DNA of 64,000 nucleotides from Sorangium aterium. GTDB lineage: Bacteria > Myxococcota_A > Polyangia > Polyangiales > Polyangiaceae. The stretch is from contig NZ_JAQNDK010000005.1 of NCBI RefSeq assembly GCF_028368935.1, positions 1,171,001 to 1,235,000 on the forward strand, in the 5' to 3' direction. Every line of letters starts with the position of its first letter. The stretch's first letter is position 1. The position numbers and the translations under genes were made by a program. Of the stretch, positions 35,096 to 43,948 are shown in pieces. The notes under the pieces are model-generated. The model was not told the DNA's origin. It saw nothing but the letters and a program-made list of their open reading frames with translations, and ran no database searches.

Positions 35096-35836
35096 TCACG
35101 CCGCGTCGTGGAAGATGATGCCCACCGTGTGGCGATGCCCCGAGCGCACGCGGCTGACGCCGTGCCGGACGTTGACCCGGTACATCCCCCGCGTGCCCTG
35201 TACGGGTCGATGACGGACCGCGAACACCGCCGCATCACCCTGGCGCAGCGGCACCACCATCGGTCGAGACTGCATGCGCGGGCGCTGCTCGGTCATCACG
35301 AGCTCGCCGCCCGCGAAGTCGCGCTCGGGCTCGGAGAGAAGCACCGCGACCTGGAGCGGAAAGACGTGCTCGCCATAGAGGTCCTGGTGCAAGCAGTTGT
35401 AGTCACCCTCGCCATACTGCAGCAGGAGCGGTGTCGGCTGGACCTGGCCTGCGGCATGGCAGCGCTCCACGAAGCGCGCGTGCTCCTCCGGATACTGGAC
35501 CTCGAGGCCCATCGCAGCGCTCCAGCGGTTGGCGACGGGCACGAGGCGCGGGTAGATGCTGGTCCGCAACGAGGCGATCAGCGCGGGCAGCGGGTGCGCG
35601 AAGTATTTGTACTCCCCGCGCCCGAACCCGTGCCGCTCCATCACCACCCGGCTGCGAAAGAGCTCATCGCGCGCGTACAATGCGGCCAGATCGTTGCACT
35701 CGGTCCGGGCGAGCAAGCCCTCGATCACCGCGCAGCCCTGCGCGTCGAGGTCCTGCGACACGCGCGCCCAGTCCGCCGCCGCCACCCGCTCGTCCACGCC
35801 GCTCGCGGTCGGGACGTCGTCGCGGCGCGCGCTCAA
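35096..35836 (-). CDS. 2OG-Fe(II) oxygenase (Oxygenase-NA type)
   Basis: Cytoplasmic dioxygenase of 246 aa. The HxD iron pair is in YNCLHQDLYGEHVFPLQ. The distal His and 2-oxoglutarate Arg lie in YRVNVRHGVSRVRSGHRHTVG near the C terminus. The sequence resembles the Oxygenase-NA family (PF09859), linked to damaged-DNA demethylation. The proposed start is TTG 35836. It overlaps the ada stop as TTGA, and GGAGG lies 7 bases upstream. The overlap and order (ada then oxygenase) make translational coupling likely. The upstream extension of the open frame is ada antisense-frame sequence. Confidence 0.8.
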   Translation of the reverse strand: MSARRDDVPTASGVDERVAAADWARVSQDLDAQGCAVIEGLLARTECNDLAALYARDELFRSRVVMERHGFGRGEYKYFAHPLPALIASLRTSIYPRLVPVANRWSAAMGLEVQYPEEHARFVERCHAAGQVQPTPLLLQYGEGDYNCLHQDLYGEHVFPLQVAVLLSEPERDFAGGELVMTEQRPRMQSRPMVVPLRQGDAAVFAVRHRPVQGTRGMYRVNVRHGVSRVRSGHRHTVGIIFHDAA

Positions 35837-36906
35837 GCGCCCGCCTCCCGGTCGAGCAGCGCGCGCTTGCGTTCGACACCCCAGCGATAGCCCGACAGGC
35901 CGCCGTCGTTCCGCACCACACGATGGCACGGGATCGCCACGGCCAGCGCGTTGGCCGCGCACGCCTGGGCCACGGCCCTGACCGCCCTCGGAGCGCCGAT
36001 GGCGCAGGCGATCTGCGCATAACTCGCGGTCGTACCGCCAGGGATGTCCCGCAACGCCTGCCAGACGCGCTGCTGGAACGCCGTGCCGCGGATGTCGAGC
36101 GGCAGCTCGACCGAGGCACGAGGGCGCTCCACGAGGCCCACCACCTTTGCGACGAGCTGCTCGAACCCGGCGTCGGCGCCGAGCAGGTGGGCCCGAGGAA
36201 ACCGGCGCTCGAGATCGTGCGCCAGCTCCGCCGGGTCGTCGCCGAGCAGGATGGCGCACACGCCTCGCGCCGTGGCGGCGACCAGGATGGAGCCGAGCGA
36301 GCACTCCCCGATCGCAAACCGGATCTCCATCTGTGCACCTCCGGCGCGGTACCTCGTGGGCGTCATGCCCAGCACCTGGTTCGATTGCTCGTAGAAGCGC
36401 CCGCCCGAGCCGTACCCGGCCGCGTAGATCGCCTGGGTCACGGTGCCGTTCTTGCCGAGCTCGGCCCTCACCCGCCTGGCGCGGTGCGCCGCTGCATACG
36501 CTTTCGGCGTCACCCCCGTCACGGCCTTGAAGACACGATGCGTGTGGAAGACGCTCAGCCCCGCATGGCGCGCCAGCTCCTCGAGGCTCGGCACCTGCTC
36601 GCTGCTCTCGATGAGCCGACACAGCTGGGCGACCTGGGCCGCCTGGCGCTCGGCCAGCGGGGGCTGGTCGGGTTTGCAGCGCAGACACGGCCGGAAGCCC
36701 GCCCGCTCGGCGGCGGCCGAGGTCGGATGAAAGCCGACGTTCTCGGGCCTCGCGGGCCGGGCGCCGCAGGACGGACGGCAGTACACGCCTGTCGTCTTGA
36801 CCGAGTAGAAGAACTTGCCATCGGCGCTCGCGTCGCGGGCGATCACGGCTGCCCAGCGAGGGTCGCTCTTCACCCCGACGGCGAGCGCATGGGCCTTTCC
36901 CGACAT
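35833..36906 (-). CDS. ada: Ada: methyl-DNA-sensing regulator and O6-alkylguanine-DNA alkyltransferase
   Basis: Bifunctional protein of 357 aa. N-terminal Zn/methyl-acceptor domain: VYCRPSCGARPARPENVGF and RPCLRCKPD supply the four Cys, the first being the methylphosphotriester acceptor. An AraC-type helix-turn-helix domain follows (LEELARHAGLSVFHTHRVFK, VTQAIYAAGYGSGGRFYE). The C-terminal alkyltransferase domain has the active-site ALAVAIPCHRVVRNDGGLSG. ATG 36906 was chosen over the ATG at 36942 because AGGAGG sits 8 bases before it. The methylated N domain is known to turn Ada into an activator of its own operon; here that operon would include the 2OG oxygenase. Confidence 0.95.
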   Translation of the reverse strand: MSGKAHALAVGVKSDPRWAAVIARDASADGKFFYSVKTTGVYCRPSCGARPARPENVGFHPTSAAAERAGFRPCLRCKPDQPPLAERQAAQVAQLCRLIESSEQVPSLEELARHAGLSVFHTHRVFKAVTGVTPKAYAAAHRARRVRAELGKNGTVTQAIYAAGYGSGGRFYEQSNQVLGMTPTRYRAGGAQMEIRFAIGECSLGSILVAATARGVCAILLGDDPAELAHDLERRFPRAHLLGADAGFEQLVAKVVGLVERPRASVELPLDIRGTAFQQRVWQALRDIPGGTTASYAQIACAIGAPRAVRAVAQACAANALAVAIPCHRVVRNDGGLSGYRWGVERKRALLDREAGA

Positions 36907-36914
36907 GTCGTCTG

Positions 36915-36920
36915 CCTCCT
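36915..36920 (-). promoter_or_regulatory. Ribosome binding site deciding the ada start
   Basis: Perfect AGGAGG on the minus strand, 8 bases before ATG 36906. It makes this start far better than the in-frame ATG at 36942. Confidence 0.75.
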
Positions 36921-37065
36921 TCCGGCGCTTCTTGCGGGTCACGAGGCGAGCTTAACGCGCGCGACTATCGCCGCACTCCGGGTCTTGCTCTCGAATCCGT
37001 CGGTGCCGGCGGACGGTCCCAGCTCGCCGACGTCCTACGCGGGCCACGCGCCGCGTGCGGCGAGG

Positions 37066-37824
37066 TCAGCTGCCGGGCTCGATGCGCGAGAGGATCCCCT
37101 CCAGCGCCTCGACAGCGCGCATCGGAAGCCGCACCGAAACGGCGGTGGAGATCGCGGTGAGCGCCGGGTTGATCTCGAGGGTCGGAACCCCGGAGTGCGC
37201 GGCCTCCAGGACCGGCCTCGTGATGTAGGGGAACAGGCTCGACGTCCCGATCGAGACGACCACATCGAAGCCCCGCGCGAGCTCTCGCCGGAGGATCTCG
37301 ACCTTCTCCAGGGGGAGCATCTCCCCGAAGAGGACGACATCGGGCCTGAGCACCGCGGCGCACGCCGGGCAGCGCGGGCAGGGGGCGAGCTTCGCGTAAT
37401 CGCCGACGTGCGCCTCATAAGGGCAGCGCGTGCAGAGGATGCGGTGGAGATCTCCGTGGATGTCGATGACGTTCGTGGACCCTGCGCCACGGTGAAACCC
37501 GTCGACGTTCTGGGTGAGCACCCAGCAGCGCGCGAGGCGGCGCTCGATCCGGGCGATCGCCGCGTGCGCTGCGTTGAGCCGCGCGCCGCGGCACGCGCGC
37601 TCGATCTGGTGGACGTACTTCCACGTGACCTCGGGGCGCCGCTGGAACATCTCGCCCGAGAGCGCCTCCTCGATGGCGAGCCCCTCGTCGGTCGCCTTCT
37701 CGCTGTAGAGCCCTCCGATCCCGCGGTAGGTGGGGATGCCAGAGGCCGCGGAGACCCCCGCGCCGGTGATGAAGAGGGCTGAGCGGGCCGAAGCCAGGAG
37801 CGCGCTTGCTTGTTCGATCGACAT
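37066..37824 (-). CDS. Sir2-family NAD-dependent protein deacylase
   Basis: Cytoplasmic sirtuin of 252 aa. NAD-binding GAGVSAASGIPTYRG near the N terminus, catalytic region LTQNVDGFHRGAG and VIDIHGDLHRILC with the active His. The zinc site is CTRCPYEAHVGDY and CPRCPACAAVLRPDVVLFGE. The C terminus has VVVSIGTSSLFPYI. Removes acyl groups from lysine using NAD+. Length and motif order are normal. It stands alone between ada and the GFA gene on the same strand, with 123-base and 179-base gaps, so probably its own promoter. Targets are unknown. Confidence 0.93.
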   Translation of the reverse strand: MSIEQASALLASARSALFITGAGVSAASGIPTYRGIGGLYSEKATDEGLAIEEALSGEMFQRRPEVTWKYVHQIERACRGARLNAAHAAIARIERRLARCWVLTQNVDGFHRGAGSTNVIDIHGDLHRILCTRCPYEAHVGDYAKLAPCPRCPACAAVLRPDVVLFGEMLPLEKVEILRRELARGFDVVVSIGTSSLFPYITRPVLEAAHSGVPTLEINPALTAISTAVSVRLPMRAVEALEGILSRIEPGS

Positions 37825-38003
37825 CGGGCGCCCAGTCTACCCGTGTGGCCGGGGCTTGCGCCTGCGGGTTGGCAAGGGGCGCGGGCGGGAGGTGCGCAAG
37901 CGCGGGCGCAGGGCCGGCGGTGGTCGGCCGCAGCCTCCGGGCCCGCGGCCCGTTGCGCCGGCCTCGGCCGCGTTCGCCGCGGACCCGGACTGCCTGGGCG
38001 CGC

Positions 38004-38366
38004 CTACAGGCTCTTCCCGTCGAATTTCATCGTCTTGAGCGCGTCGATGTCGACGTCGTCCAGGCAACGGACGTTGATGGCGCACATCTCCTGTCCGTTG
38101 GGACCGACTCCCCGCGCGAACGACTCGACGCCGCAGACCGAGCAGAACACATGGTGAATGACCTTCTTGTTGAACTGGTAATCGGTGAGAACGTCGCCAC
38201 CCTCCTTGAGCGTGAGCTGGTCCACCGGCGCGAAGGCCAGCATCGCGCCCAGCTTCGAACAGCGCGAGCAGTTGCACATGACCACGGGACTGCTCAGGTC
38301 CACCTTGACCTCGTAGCGAACCTTCCCGCAGTGACAGCCACCTGTATAGGTCTTGATCTCCGTCAT
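38004..38366 (-). CDS. GFA-family (CENP-V/formaldehyde-activating-like) zinc protein
   Basis: Cytoplasmic protein of 120 aa. The Mss4-like zinc fold is visible as GGCHCGKVRYEV, VVMCNCSRCSKLG and HVFCSVCGVESF. These give the CxC, CxC-x2-C and CxxC ligand sets of glutathione-dependent formaldehyde-activating-like proteins. ATG 38366 begins MTEIKTYTGGCHCG; the longer frame upstream has no coding character. Many members have no demonstrated enzyme activity, so the formaldehyde link should not be assumed. The 230 bases upstream (38367-38596) contain no gene. Confidence 0.88.
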   Translation of the reverse strand: MTEIKTYTGGCHCGKVRYEVKVDLSSPVVMCNCSRCSKLGAMLAFAPVDQLTLKEGGDVLTDYQFNKKVIHHVFCSVCGVESFARGVGPNGQEMCAINVRCLDDVDIDALKTMKFDGKSL

Positions 38367-38596
38367 GCGCGCATGGTGCCACAAGGAGCTGGCTGCGTGA
38401 CGCAAAAATGCGATATGTCGTGGCGGGTTACGCCGGTTACGCCAGTCACGTATGAGCAAAAGACGTTCCGCGCCGAGGTATCGCAGCGGCATGCGCCGGC
38501 GCCGGCCTCGGCCACGCTGCATTGCATCCTGTCGGAAACTTTTCTCGACTCAGGCGGTCTAACGACGCCGCTCCTCGGCGAGGGGCCGTGCCCCGC

Positions 38597-39364
38597 CTAC
38601 TGCTCCTCGTAGTTCCACGTCAGCCCGCCATCGACGAAGTACGTCGAGCCGGTCACGTAATCGGCGTCCGCCGAGGCGAGGAACACGGCGAGCCCGGCCA
38701 CGTCCTCTGGCTTTCCCAGGCGGCCCAGCGGGATCTGGTCGAGCAGCGCGCTCAGCTTCTCGCGATCCTTGAGCAGAGCGGCGTTGATCGCCGTCTCGAT
38801 CGCGCCCGGCGCGATGGCATTCACGGTGATCCCGGTGCCGCGCAGCTCCACGGCGAGCGTGCGCGTGAGCATGCGGACGCCGCCCTTGCTGGCGCAGTAC
38901 GAAGCGAAGTGGGGAAACGGAAGATCCTCGTGAACCGAGCTGATGTTGATGATCTTGCCGGGGCGTCCCGACTCGCGCAGGTGACGGACCATCGCCTGGC
39001 TCCCGAAGAACACCGCTTTGAGGTTGGTGTTCATGACCGCATCGTAGTCCTCCTCGGTCACCTCCCAGAACGGCGCCCGCTTCTCCAGCCCGGCATTGTT
39101 GACAAGCACGTCCAGCCGGCCGAAGCGCGCGACGGCCTCCTGGATGAGCCCTTGCACGCTCTGGACGGAGGCGACGTCGACGGCGAACAGATGACCTCGC
39201 CTTCCAGCGGCCTCGACCTCGGCGAGGGCCTCCTCGGCGCCCTCCTTGCTCTTGTGGTACGTGAGCGCCACGTCGGCGCCTTCCCGGGCGAACCGGACAG
39301 TGATGCTGCGGCCAATGCCCCGGCTGCTCCCTGTGACCAGCGCGATCTTGCCTTGCAGTCTCAT
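38597..39364 (-). CDS. Short-chain dehydrogenase/reductase (classical SDR)
   Basis: NAD(P)-dependent oxidoreductase of 255 aa. Cofactor motif ALVTGSSRGIGRSI, then NNAG, structural NISSVHEDLPFPHFASYCAS with catalytic Ser and Tyr-x-x-x-Lys, and VNAIAPGAIETAIN. The C terminus ends in DYVTGSTYFVDGGLTW, the family hallmark. Closest in feel to glucose 1-dehydrogenase-type or 3-oxoacyl-ACP-reductase-like SDRs; substrate cannot be read from sequence. It is divergent from the cobalamin-binding gene with only 73 bases between the two starts, so they may share a regulatory region. Confidence 0.9.
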   Translation of the reverse strand: MRLQGKIALVTGSSRGIGRSITVRFAREGADVALTYHKSKEGAEEALAEVEAAGRRGHLFAVDVASVQSVQGLIQEAVARFGRLDVLVNNAGLEKRAPFWEVTEEDYDAVMNTNLKAVFFGSQAMVRHLRESGRPGKIINISSVHEDLPFPHFASYCASKGGVRMLTRTLAVELRGTGITVNAIAPGAIETAINAALLKDREKLSALLDQIPLGRLGKPEDVAGLAVFLASADADYVTGSTYFVDGGLTWNYEEQ

Positions 39365-39437
39365 GGGGACCTCCTGTCTTCACGAGCATTGTGCCCGCCG
39401 CGCCCCGCGGGGATCGCCAGGAGATAGAATACCGCGC

Positions 39438-40391
39438 ATGCGCATCGCCTCCCTGCTGCCGTCCGCGACCGAGATCGTCTGCGCGCTGGGCGCGCAGAGC
39501 GAGCTCGTCGGTGTCTCTCACGAGTGCGACTTCCCCGAGGGGCTGACCGGCCTCCCGGTGCTCACGCGCCCGCGGCTCAGGCCGGCGCGCTCCAGCCGGG
39601 AGATCGACGCCGCGGTCCGCGACGTCCTCCGGGACGCGCTCGCGGTCTATGACCTCGATCTGGACGCCCTCCGCGAGGCGCGGCCGGACGTGATCGTGAC
39701 GCAGGACCTCTGCGACGTCTGCGCGGTCTCGTTCGATGACGTCCGCGCGGCCGTCGCCCGCCTTGCGCGGCAGGACGTGCGCATCATCAACCTGCACCCG
39801 ACGCGGCTCGACGACATCTGGGCCGACATTCGCCGCGTCGCCGAGGGGATCGGCCGCGCGGCAGGCGGCGAGGCGCTCGTCGACCGGCTGCGCGCGCGCG
39901 TCGCCGTCACCGCCGCGCGCGCGGCCGCGGCGCCGGGCAGGCCGCGCGTGCTCGCGGTCGAGTGGATCGATCCTGTCATGATCGGCGGCACGTGGATGCC
40001 GGAGCTCATCGCCCTTGGAGGCGGGGAACCCCTCGTGACGCGACCCGGTGAGCACGCGCCAACGCTCTCGCCGGCCGCGCTCGCCGCGCTCGATCCCGAC
40101 GTGGTGATGATCAAGCCGTGCGGCTTCACCCTCGAGCGCACGCTCGATGAGCTCGACCTCCTCCCCCGCGTGCTGCCCTGGGCGACGTATCGGGCCGTGG
40201 CGCAAGGCCGCGTGTACGTCGCCGACGGCAACGCCTTCTTCAATCGCCCTGGTCCCCGCATCGTGGAGTCGCTCGAGATCCTCGCGGCCTGCGCTCACCC
40301 GGCCGTGTTCGCCGACGCGCGCCGCGCGCACGCCCGGTCGGTGGTGCGGATCGACGCGGAGCTCCGGCGGCACGCGTTCGAAGACGACTGA
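39438..40391 (+). CDS. BtuF-like cobalamin-binding protein
   Basis: Protein of 317 aa of the periplasmic-binding fold COG0614. It begins MRIASLLPSATEIVCALGA, then LVGVSHECDFPEG, VIVTQDLCDVCAV, GGTWMPELIALGGGEPLVT and FFNRPGPRIVESLEILA, the typical pattern of cobalamin-binding proteins. ATG 39438 follows a GATAGAATACC leader. No signal peptide is visible, which is common in this subfamily and raises the question of where it works. No btuC/btuD transport genes are near. It may bind cobalamin or a related ligand; specificity is unproven. Confidence 0.85.
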   Translation: MRIASLLPSATEIVCALGAQSELVGVSHECDFPEGLTGLPVLTRPRLRPARSSREIDAAVRDVLRDALAVYDLDLDALREARPDVIVTQDLCDVCAVSFDDVRAAVARLARQDVRIINLHPTRLDDIWADIRRVAEGIGRAAGGEALVDRLRARVAVTAARAAAAPGRPRVLAVEWIDPVMIGGTWMPELIALGGGEPLVTRPGEHAPTLSPAALAALDPDVVMIKPCGFTLERTLDELDLLPRVLPWATYRAVAQGRVYVADGNAFFNRPGPRIVESLEILAACAHPAVFADARRAHARSVVRIDAELRRHAFEDD

Positions 40392-40418
40392 CCCCGGCTC
40401 CCAGCGTTTGCGGCTGTT

Positions 40419-41216
40419 CTATCGTGGGGCCCGGCCGGCCGCCTTGGACGCCGGCGGGCGTGCCGCCTGCCGCGCCGAGTCGAGCTCCTTGCGGAGCGCC
40501 GCGAGCTCGCGCTCGAGGGCGGCGATCTGCTTCTGCTGCATCTGGATCGCTGCCACGGCCATGCTCGTGTATCCGTACAGGTCGACGTGATCGCCGTCGC
40601 TCGCGACCGCCGGGCTCGCCGGATTGTCGTCGATGATGAACCCGAGATGCTCGCGGCCGTGCCCGCCCTCGTGGTTGTAACGCCAGGTCGCGAGCGGCGT
40701 GGCGACGAGCTCGTCGCGCACGCGCGCGAGCTCGGTCTCCGGCAGGTACCGGATATCGTGTTTGTACCGGGCGCGGGATCTGGGGCAACCCCCCGGACGC
40801 TGCGTCGGATCGTCGCTGGTGCAGAGCAGCTGCGCGTTGCAGTCGTTCGCGGGATCGCACGTCGCGTCCGGTGCGGCGCACGGGGCCCCCTCCTTCTCGT
40901 CGGTGCATGGCTTCACCCCGTCGCGCGGCCGGTGCCCGCTGCATACCGGATCGCCGCATGTGAGATACCACCTCAGCTCCTCCGCCCCGCCGCCGGTGCC
41001 AGCGCCTGCGCCGCCCGTGCCACCACCCGCGCCGCCGCTGCCGGCGTCCGCGCCGCCGCTGCCAGCACCCGCGCCGCCGGTGCCCGCGCTCGCGCCGCCG
41101 GTGCCTGCGCTCGCTCCGCCGCTTCCGCTATCCCCTCCGCCGGAATTGCAGCCTGCCCCTGCCGCGAACGCGAGCGCGCAGAGGAGCGCCATCGTCCCTG
41201 TACCGTGAATGCGCAT
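40419..41216 (-). CDS. Lipoprotein with Gly/Ala/Ser linker and S74 chaperone-like end
   Basis: Exported lipoprotein of 265 aa. ATG 41216 has GGAGG 6 bases upstream, then a signal peptide ending AAGAGC (Cys about 23). A flexible linker of about 60 residues is built from GGASAGTGGA-type units. A Cys-containing segment follows (CDPANDCNAQLLCTSDD). The C-terminal 100 residues match the intramolecular chaperone/peptidase S74 pattern of endosialidase and tail-fibre proteins: RYKHDIRYLPETEL, TWRYNHEGG, HLGFIIDDNP, then DLYGYTSMAVAAIQMQQKQI followed by a coiled coil. Such domains trimerise and may self-cleave. A surface fibre role is plausible; function unknown. Confidence 0.75.
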   Translation of the reverse strand: MRIHGTGTMALLCALAFAAGAGCNSGGGDSGSGGASAGTGGASAGTGGAGAGSGGADAGSGGAGGGTGGAGAGTGGGAEELRWYLTCGDPVCSGHRPRDGVKPCTDEKEGAPCAAPDATCDPANDCNAQLLCTSDDPTQRPGGCPRSRARYKHDIRYLPETELARVRDELVATPLATWRYNHEGGHGREHLGFIIDDNPASPAVASDGDHVDLYGYTSMAVAAIQMQQKQIAALERELAALRKELDSARQAARPPASKAAGRAPR

Positions 41217-41410
41217 GAGAGACCTCCTTGGAACGACTGTCCCCGACCCACCAGGGGAGGATGTCGAACAAGGGCAGGACGCGGCAAGAACCGTGCGCTG
41301 TCGGCCGTTCCCGCTTTTGCAACGCGGGGGCTCGCCTCCGTGGCCGACGGAGGCGCGCGCCCGGCTCACCCGCCGTGGAGCCGCTCGCCGCGCTCGCGCG
41401 AAGCTCAGAC

Positions 41411-42595
41411 TCAGTGTTTGCCGAGGCGCCTCACCTCTTGCCCTGCGAGCAGCGCGTGCGCCTCCGCCAGCACCTCGGGGATGCGGTGCCGCTGCGGCGC
41501 GCCCGCGAGGGCCTGCGCGAGATCGAGCTCCCGCACGCGATCGGCGCGGTTCCCCGGGAACCAGTGGCCGCCGCCGCCGAGGAGGTTGTACCGCATCTTG
41601 CCGTAGGCCGTCATGTCGAGCGCGCGGGCGAAGTTGTACAGCCGCAGGATCTCGCGGATGTTGACGTGCCCGGGGACGGCTTCCCAGTCGGGGAGGCCGA
41701 CGTGCCATGTCTCGAGCCACGCCCGGCCGAGCACCCGCTCGAGCTCTTCGTCGATCCGGCGCAGGATCGGCGCCAGCGCGGCCTGCGCGGCGCCCTCGCC
41801 GTCGAGCAGCGGCAAGGCCTTCATGTGCTCGTCGAAGTCGGCCGGGCGCGCCGCCCCGACGCTGATCGTGTGGACCTCGGGACGAGCGAGGCAGAAGAGG
41901 TCATTGAACACGATCGGCGAGAGCGGGTCGCAGAGCCGCACGAGCTTGTCGCTCGGCTCGTACAGCCTGCCTCCCTTGTCGGTGGGGCTGATGATGAAGA
42001 CCCCCATGTCCTGCTCGGCCGCAGCCTGGATGGCCGGCCAGGCGAGCTGATTCACGTAGTACCAGTGCAGGTTGACGTAATCGCATCGGCCGTCCTGCAC
42101 CATCGCGGTGATCACGCGCGGCGCCGCGTGCGTCGAGAACCCCACCGCGCGCACGCGGCCTTGCCGCTTCAGCTCGAGCGCAGCGTCCAGGCAGCCGCCT
42201 TTGCGCAGCGACCACGAGAGGCGCGTCTCGTCGTTCACGCCGTGGAGCGCGAACAGGTCGACGTGATCGAGCCGGAGGAGCTTCATCGACCGCTCGAACG
42301 TCGCAAGGAACTCCGCTGGATCCGCCTCGGGGCTGACCTTCGTCTGGACGATGATCCGCTCGCGCGGCAGCGTCGGCAGGATCTTCCCGAGCTGCTCCTC
42401 GCTCGTGCCGTACCCTCGCGCGGTCTCGATATGATTGATTCCAAGCTCGATCGCCCGCTCGATGCACGCCTCGATGTTGCGCTGGCTCGCGGGCGAGATG
42501 GGGTCCTTGTCGTTCCAGGATTGCTGGTACCGCATCCCTCCGCACGAGAGGACAGGCATCTTGATCTCGGTGCGACCGAAGCGGCGGTAGAGCAT
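41411..42595 (-). CDS. Aldo/keto reductase family protein
   Basis: NADPH-dependent oxidoreductase-like protein of 394 aa. It starts MLYRRFGRTEIKMPVLSCGG. The catalytic tetrad region reads INHIETARGYGTSEEQLG, so the usual Asp is Glu here while Tyr remains; Lys is in IIVQTKVSPE and His in LFALHGVND. Cofactor-binding elements are weaker (HTISVGAARPADFDEH). The C terminus extends about 70 residues beyond a standard AKR (MTAYGKMRYNLLGGGGHW), a layout shared with a larger bacterial AKR group. Substrate is unknown and the D-to-E change may lower activity. Confidence 0.88.
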   Translation of the reverse strand: MLYRRFGRTEIKMPVLSCGGMRYQQSWNDKDPISPASQRNIEACIERAIELGINHIETARGYGTSEEQLGKILPTLPRERIIVQTKVSPEADPAEFLATFERSMKLLRLDHVDLFALHGVNDETRLSWSLRKGGCLDAALELKRQGRVRAVGFSTHAAPRVITAMVQDGRCDYVNLHWYYVNQLAWPAIQAAAEQDMGVFIISPTDKGGRLYEPSDKLVRLCDPLSPIVFNDLFCLARPEVHTISVGAARPADFDEHMKALPLLDGEGAAQAALAPILRRIDEELERVLGRAWLETWHVGLPDWEAVPGHVNIREILRLYNFARALDMTAYGKMRYNLLGGGGHWFPGNRADRVRELDLAQALAGAPQRHRIPEVLAEAHALLAGQEVRRLGKH

Positions 42596-42625
42596 GCGTG
42601 TCGACCTCGGGCTCGGAAGGAAGGC

Positions 42626-43948
42626 TTACCGTAGGGTGCCACCCTTCCGCAGGCGCCGCAACGCGAGGAGGGCGAACGGCGAGACGAGCGTGAGCAGGCG
42701 CCACGGAGACCCGCCGCCGGGGGCGCCGGCGTCGACGGCGCAACCGCCGCTGTCCGCTCCACCCTCGTCCGGCGCGCCGCCGCCCGCGGAGCCCGCGGAG
42801 GCAACGGCGCTTCCGGCGCTGCCGGTGCTCCCGGCCGTGCCGCCGCCGGTCCCGCTGCTGCTGCTGCTGCACGTGCCGCTCGGGCAGCCCTCGCCGGGCG
42901 CGCAGAGGCCTGGGTCCTCGTCGACCTCGCCGTCGCAGTCGTCGTCGAGCGCGTTGCACACCTCGGCGGTCGGTTCGCCGGGCGTGCACGACCCAGGGGT
43001 GCACGCGCTCGCTTCCCGCGCGCACATCCCGACGCCGCACACCTCGCGCACGCCCTCGTCGATCCGGCCATCGCAGTCGTCGTCGGCGAGATTGCATATC
43101 TCGGGCGCGTCCGGGTGGACGTCGGGGGATCTGTCGTTGCAGTCGTTGGAGCTCGGCGCGTACCCCTCGGGGGGGCACTTCGCCGTGACGGTCGCGCCGA
43201 AGAACGAGCCGTAGCCGTCGCCGTCGGCGTCTTCATACTGCGTCGTGACCGCGAGCTCCTCGTCGATCTCTCCGTCGCAGTCGTCGTCGATCTCGTTGCA
43301 CGCCTCTTCCTGACCGGGATGGATGTTGACGCTGTAGTCGTCGCAATCGCCGCCGCGGTCGGCGTGATCGGCCGGCCGGGTGCAATCGACCCTGGGCGCG
43401 CTGGAGTCGCCGTATCCGTCGGCGTCGCGATCGAGGTAATACGTCGTCCCGGTGCATCCGTAGGCAAACGCTGTGTCGGCGGACGAAGCGCCGTCTCCGC
43501 GCGGGCTGTTGTCGCCGTTGGCAGCGAGGGCCCACACCTTGACGACGACCCCGCCCGGCGCGCCCGGCGCGATCCACTGCGCGTCGAAGCGGACGACCCC
43601 GCCGCTCGCTCGCTTCGGCGCGTCGTGGACGAGCTGGTGCTCGTCGATGAGCTTGGTGCCTTGACCGTTGATGGGGGAGAGCCGGCCTGTTTCGGTGAGG
43701 AGATAGACGCCCCCGGCGTTGATGTTGGCAGACCGGATCTGCACCTGCAGAGTCACCGCCTCGCCGGCCCCCGGGTTCTTGGGGCTATAGTCGATGGTGA
43801 TATCCGGCACCGCGCCGCCGGTGTGGCAGCCGTTGCACCCCTCCACCGCCATCCCGGAGCGGCGGGCGTGGGCCTGCGACGCAGCCAGCGTGGTCAAGAG
43901 GGCCAAGCTCACCGAGAGGACCGGTGAAATAAGCGATGTACTTCGCAT
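42626..43948 (-). CDS. MopE-type metal-binding repeat protein with C-terminal anchor
   Basis: Exported protein of 440 aa. ATG 43948 opens a signal peptide (SLISPVLSVSLALLTTLAAS) cleaved near AHA. It continues with VEGCNGCHTGG, a single CxxCH site. A beta-rich domain (AVTLQVQIRSANINAGGVYLL) follows. The middle carries at least three copies of the putative metal-binding MopE motif (for example ACNEIDDDCDGEIDEE and ICNLADDDCDGRIDEG). A Ser/Gly linker leads to a C-terminal hydrophobic helix and Arg cluster (LLTLVSPFALLALRRLRKGG), like MYXO-CTERM sorting tails. It therefore looks like a surface-anchored Ca- or Cu-binding protein. Overall it resembles the MXAN_6652 group; its role is unknown. Confidence 0.85.
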   Translation of the reverse strand: MRSTSLISPVLSVSLALLTTLAASQAHARRSGMAVEGCNGCHTGGAVPDITIDYSPKNPGAGEAVTLQVQIRSANINAGGVYLLTETGRLSPINGQGTKLIDEHQLVHDAPKRASGGVVRFDAQWIAPGAPGGVVVKVWALAANGDNSPRGDGASSADTAFAYGCTGTTYYLDRDADGYGDSSAPRVDCTRPADHADRGGDCDDYSVNIHPGQEEACNEIDDDCDGEIDEELAVTTQYEDADGDGYGSFFGATVTAKCPPEGYAPSSNDCNDRSPDVHPDAPEICNLADDDCDGRIDEGVREVCGVGMCAREASACTPGSCTPGEPTAEVCNALDDDCDGEVDEDPGLCAPGEGCPSGTCSSSSSGTGGGTAGSTGSAGSAVASAGSAGGGAPDEGGADSGGCAVDAGAPGGGSPWRLLTLVSPFALLALRRLRKGGTLR

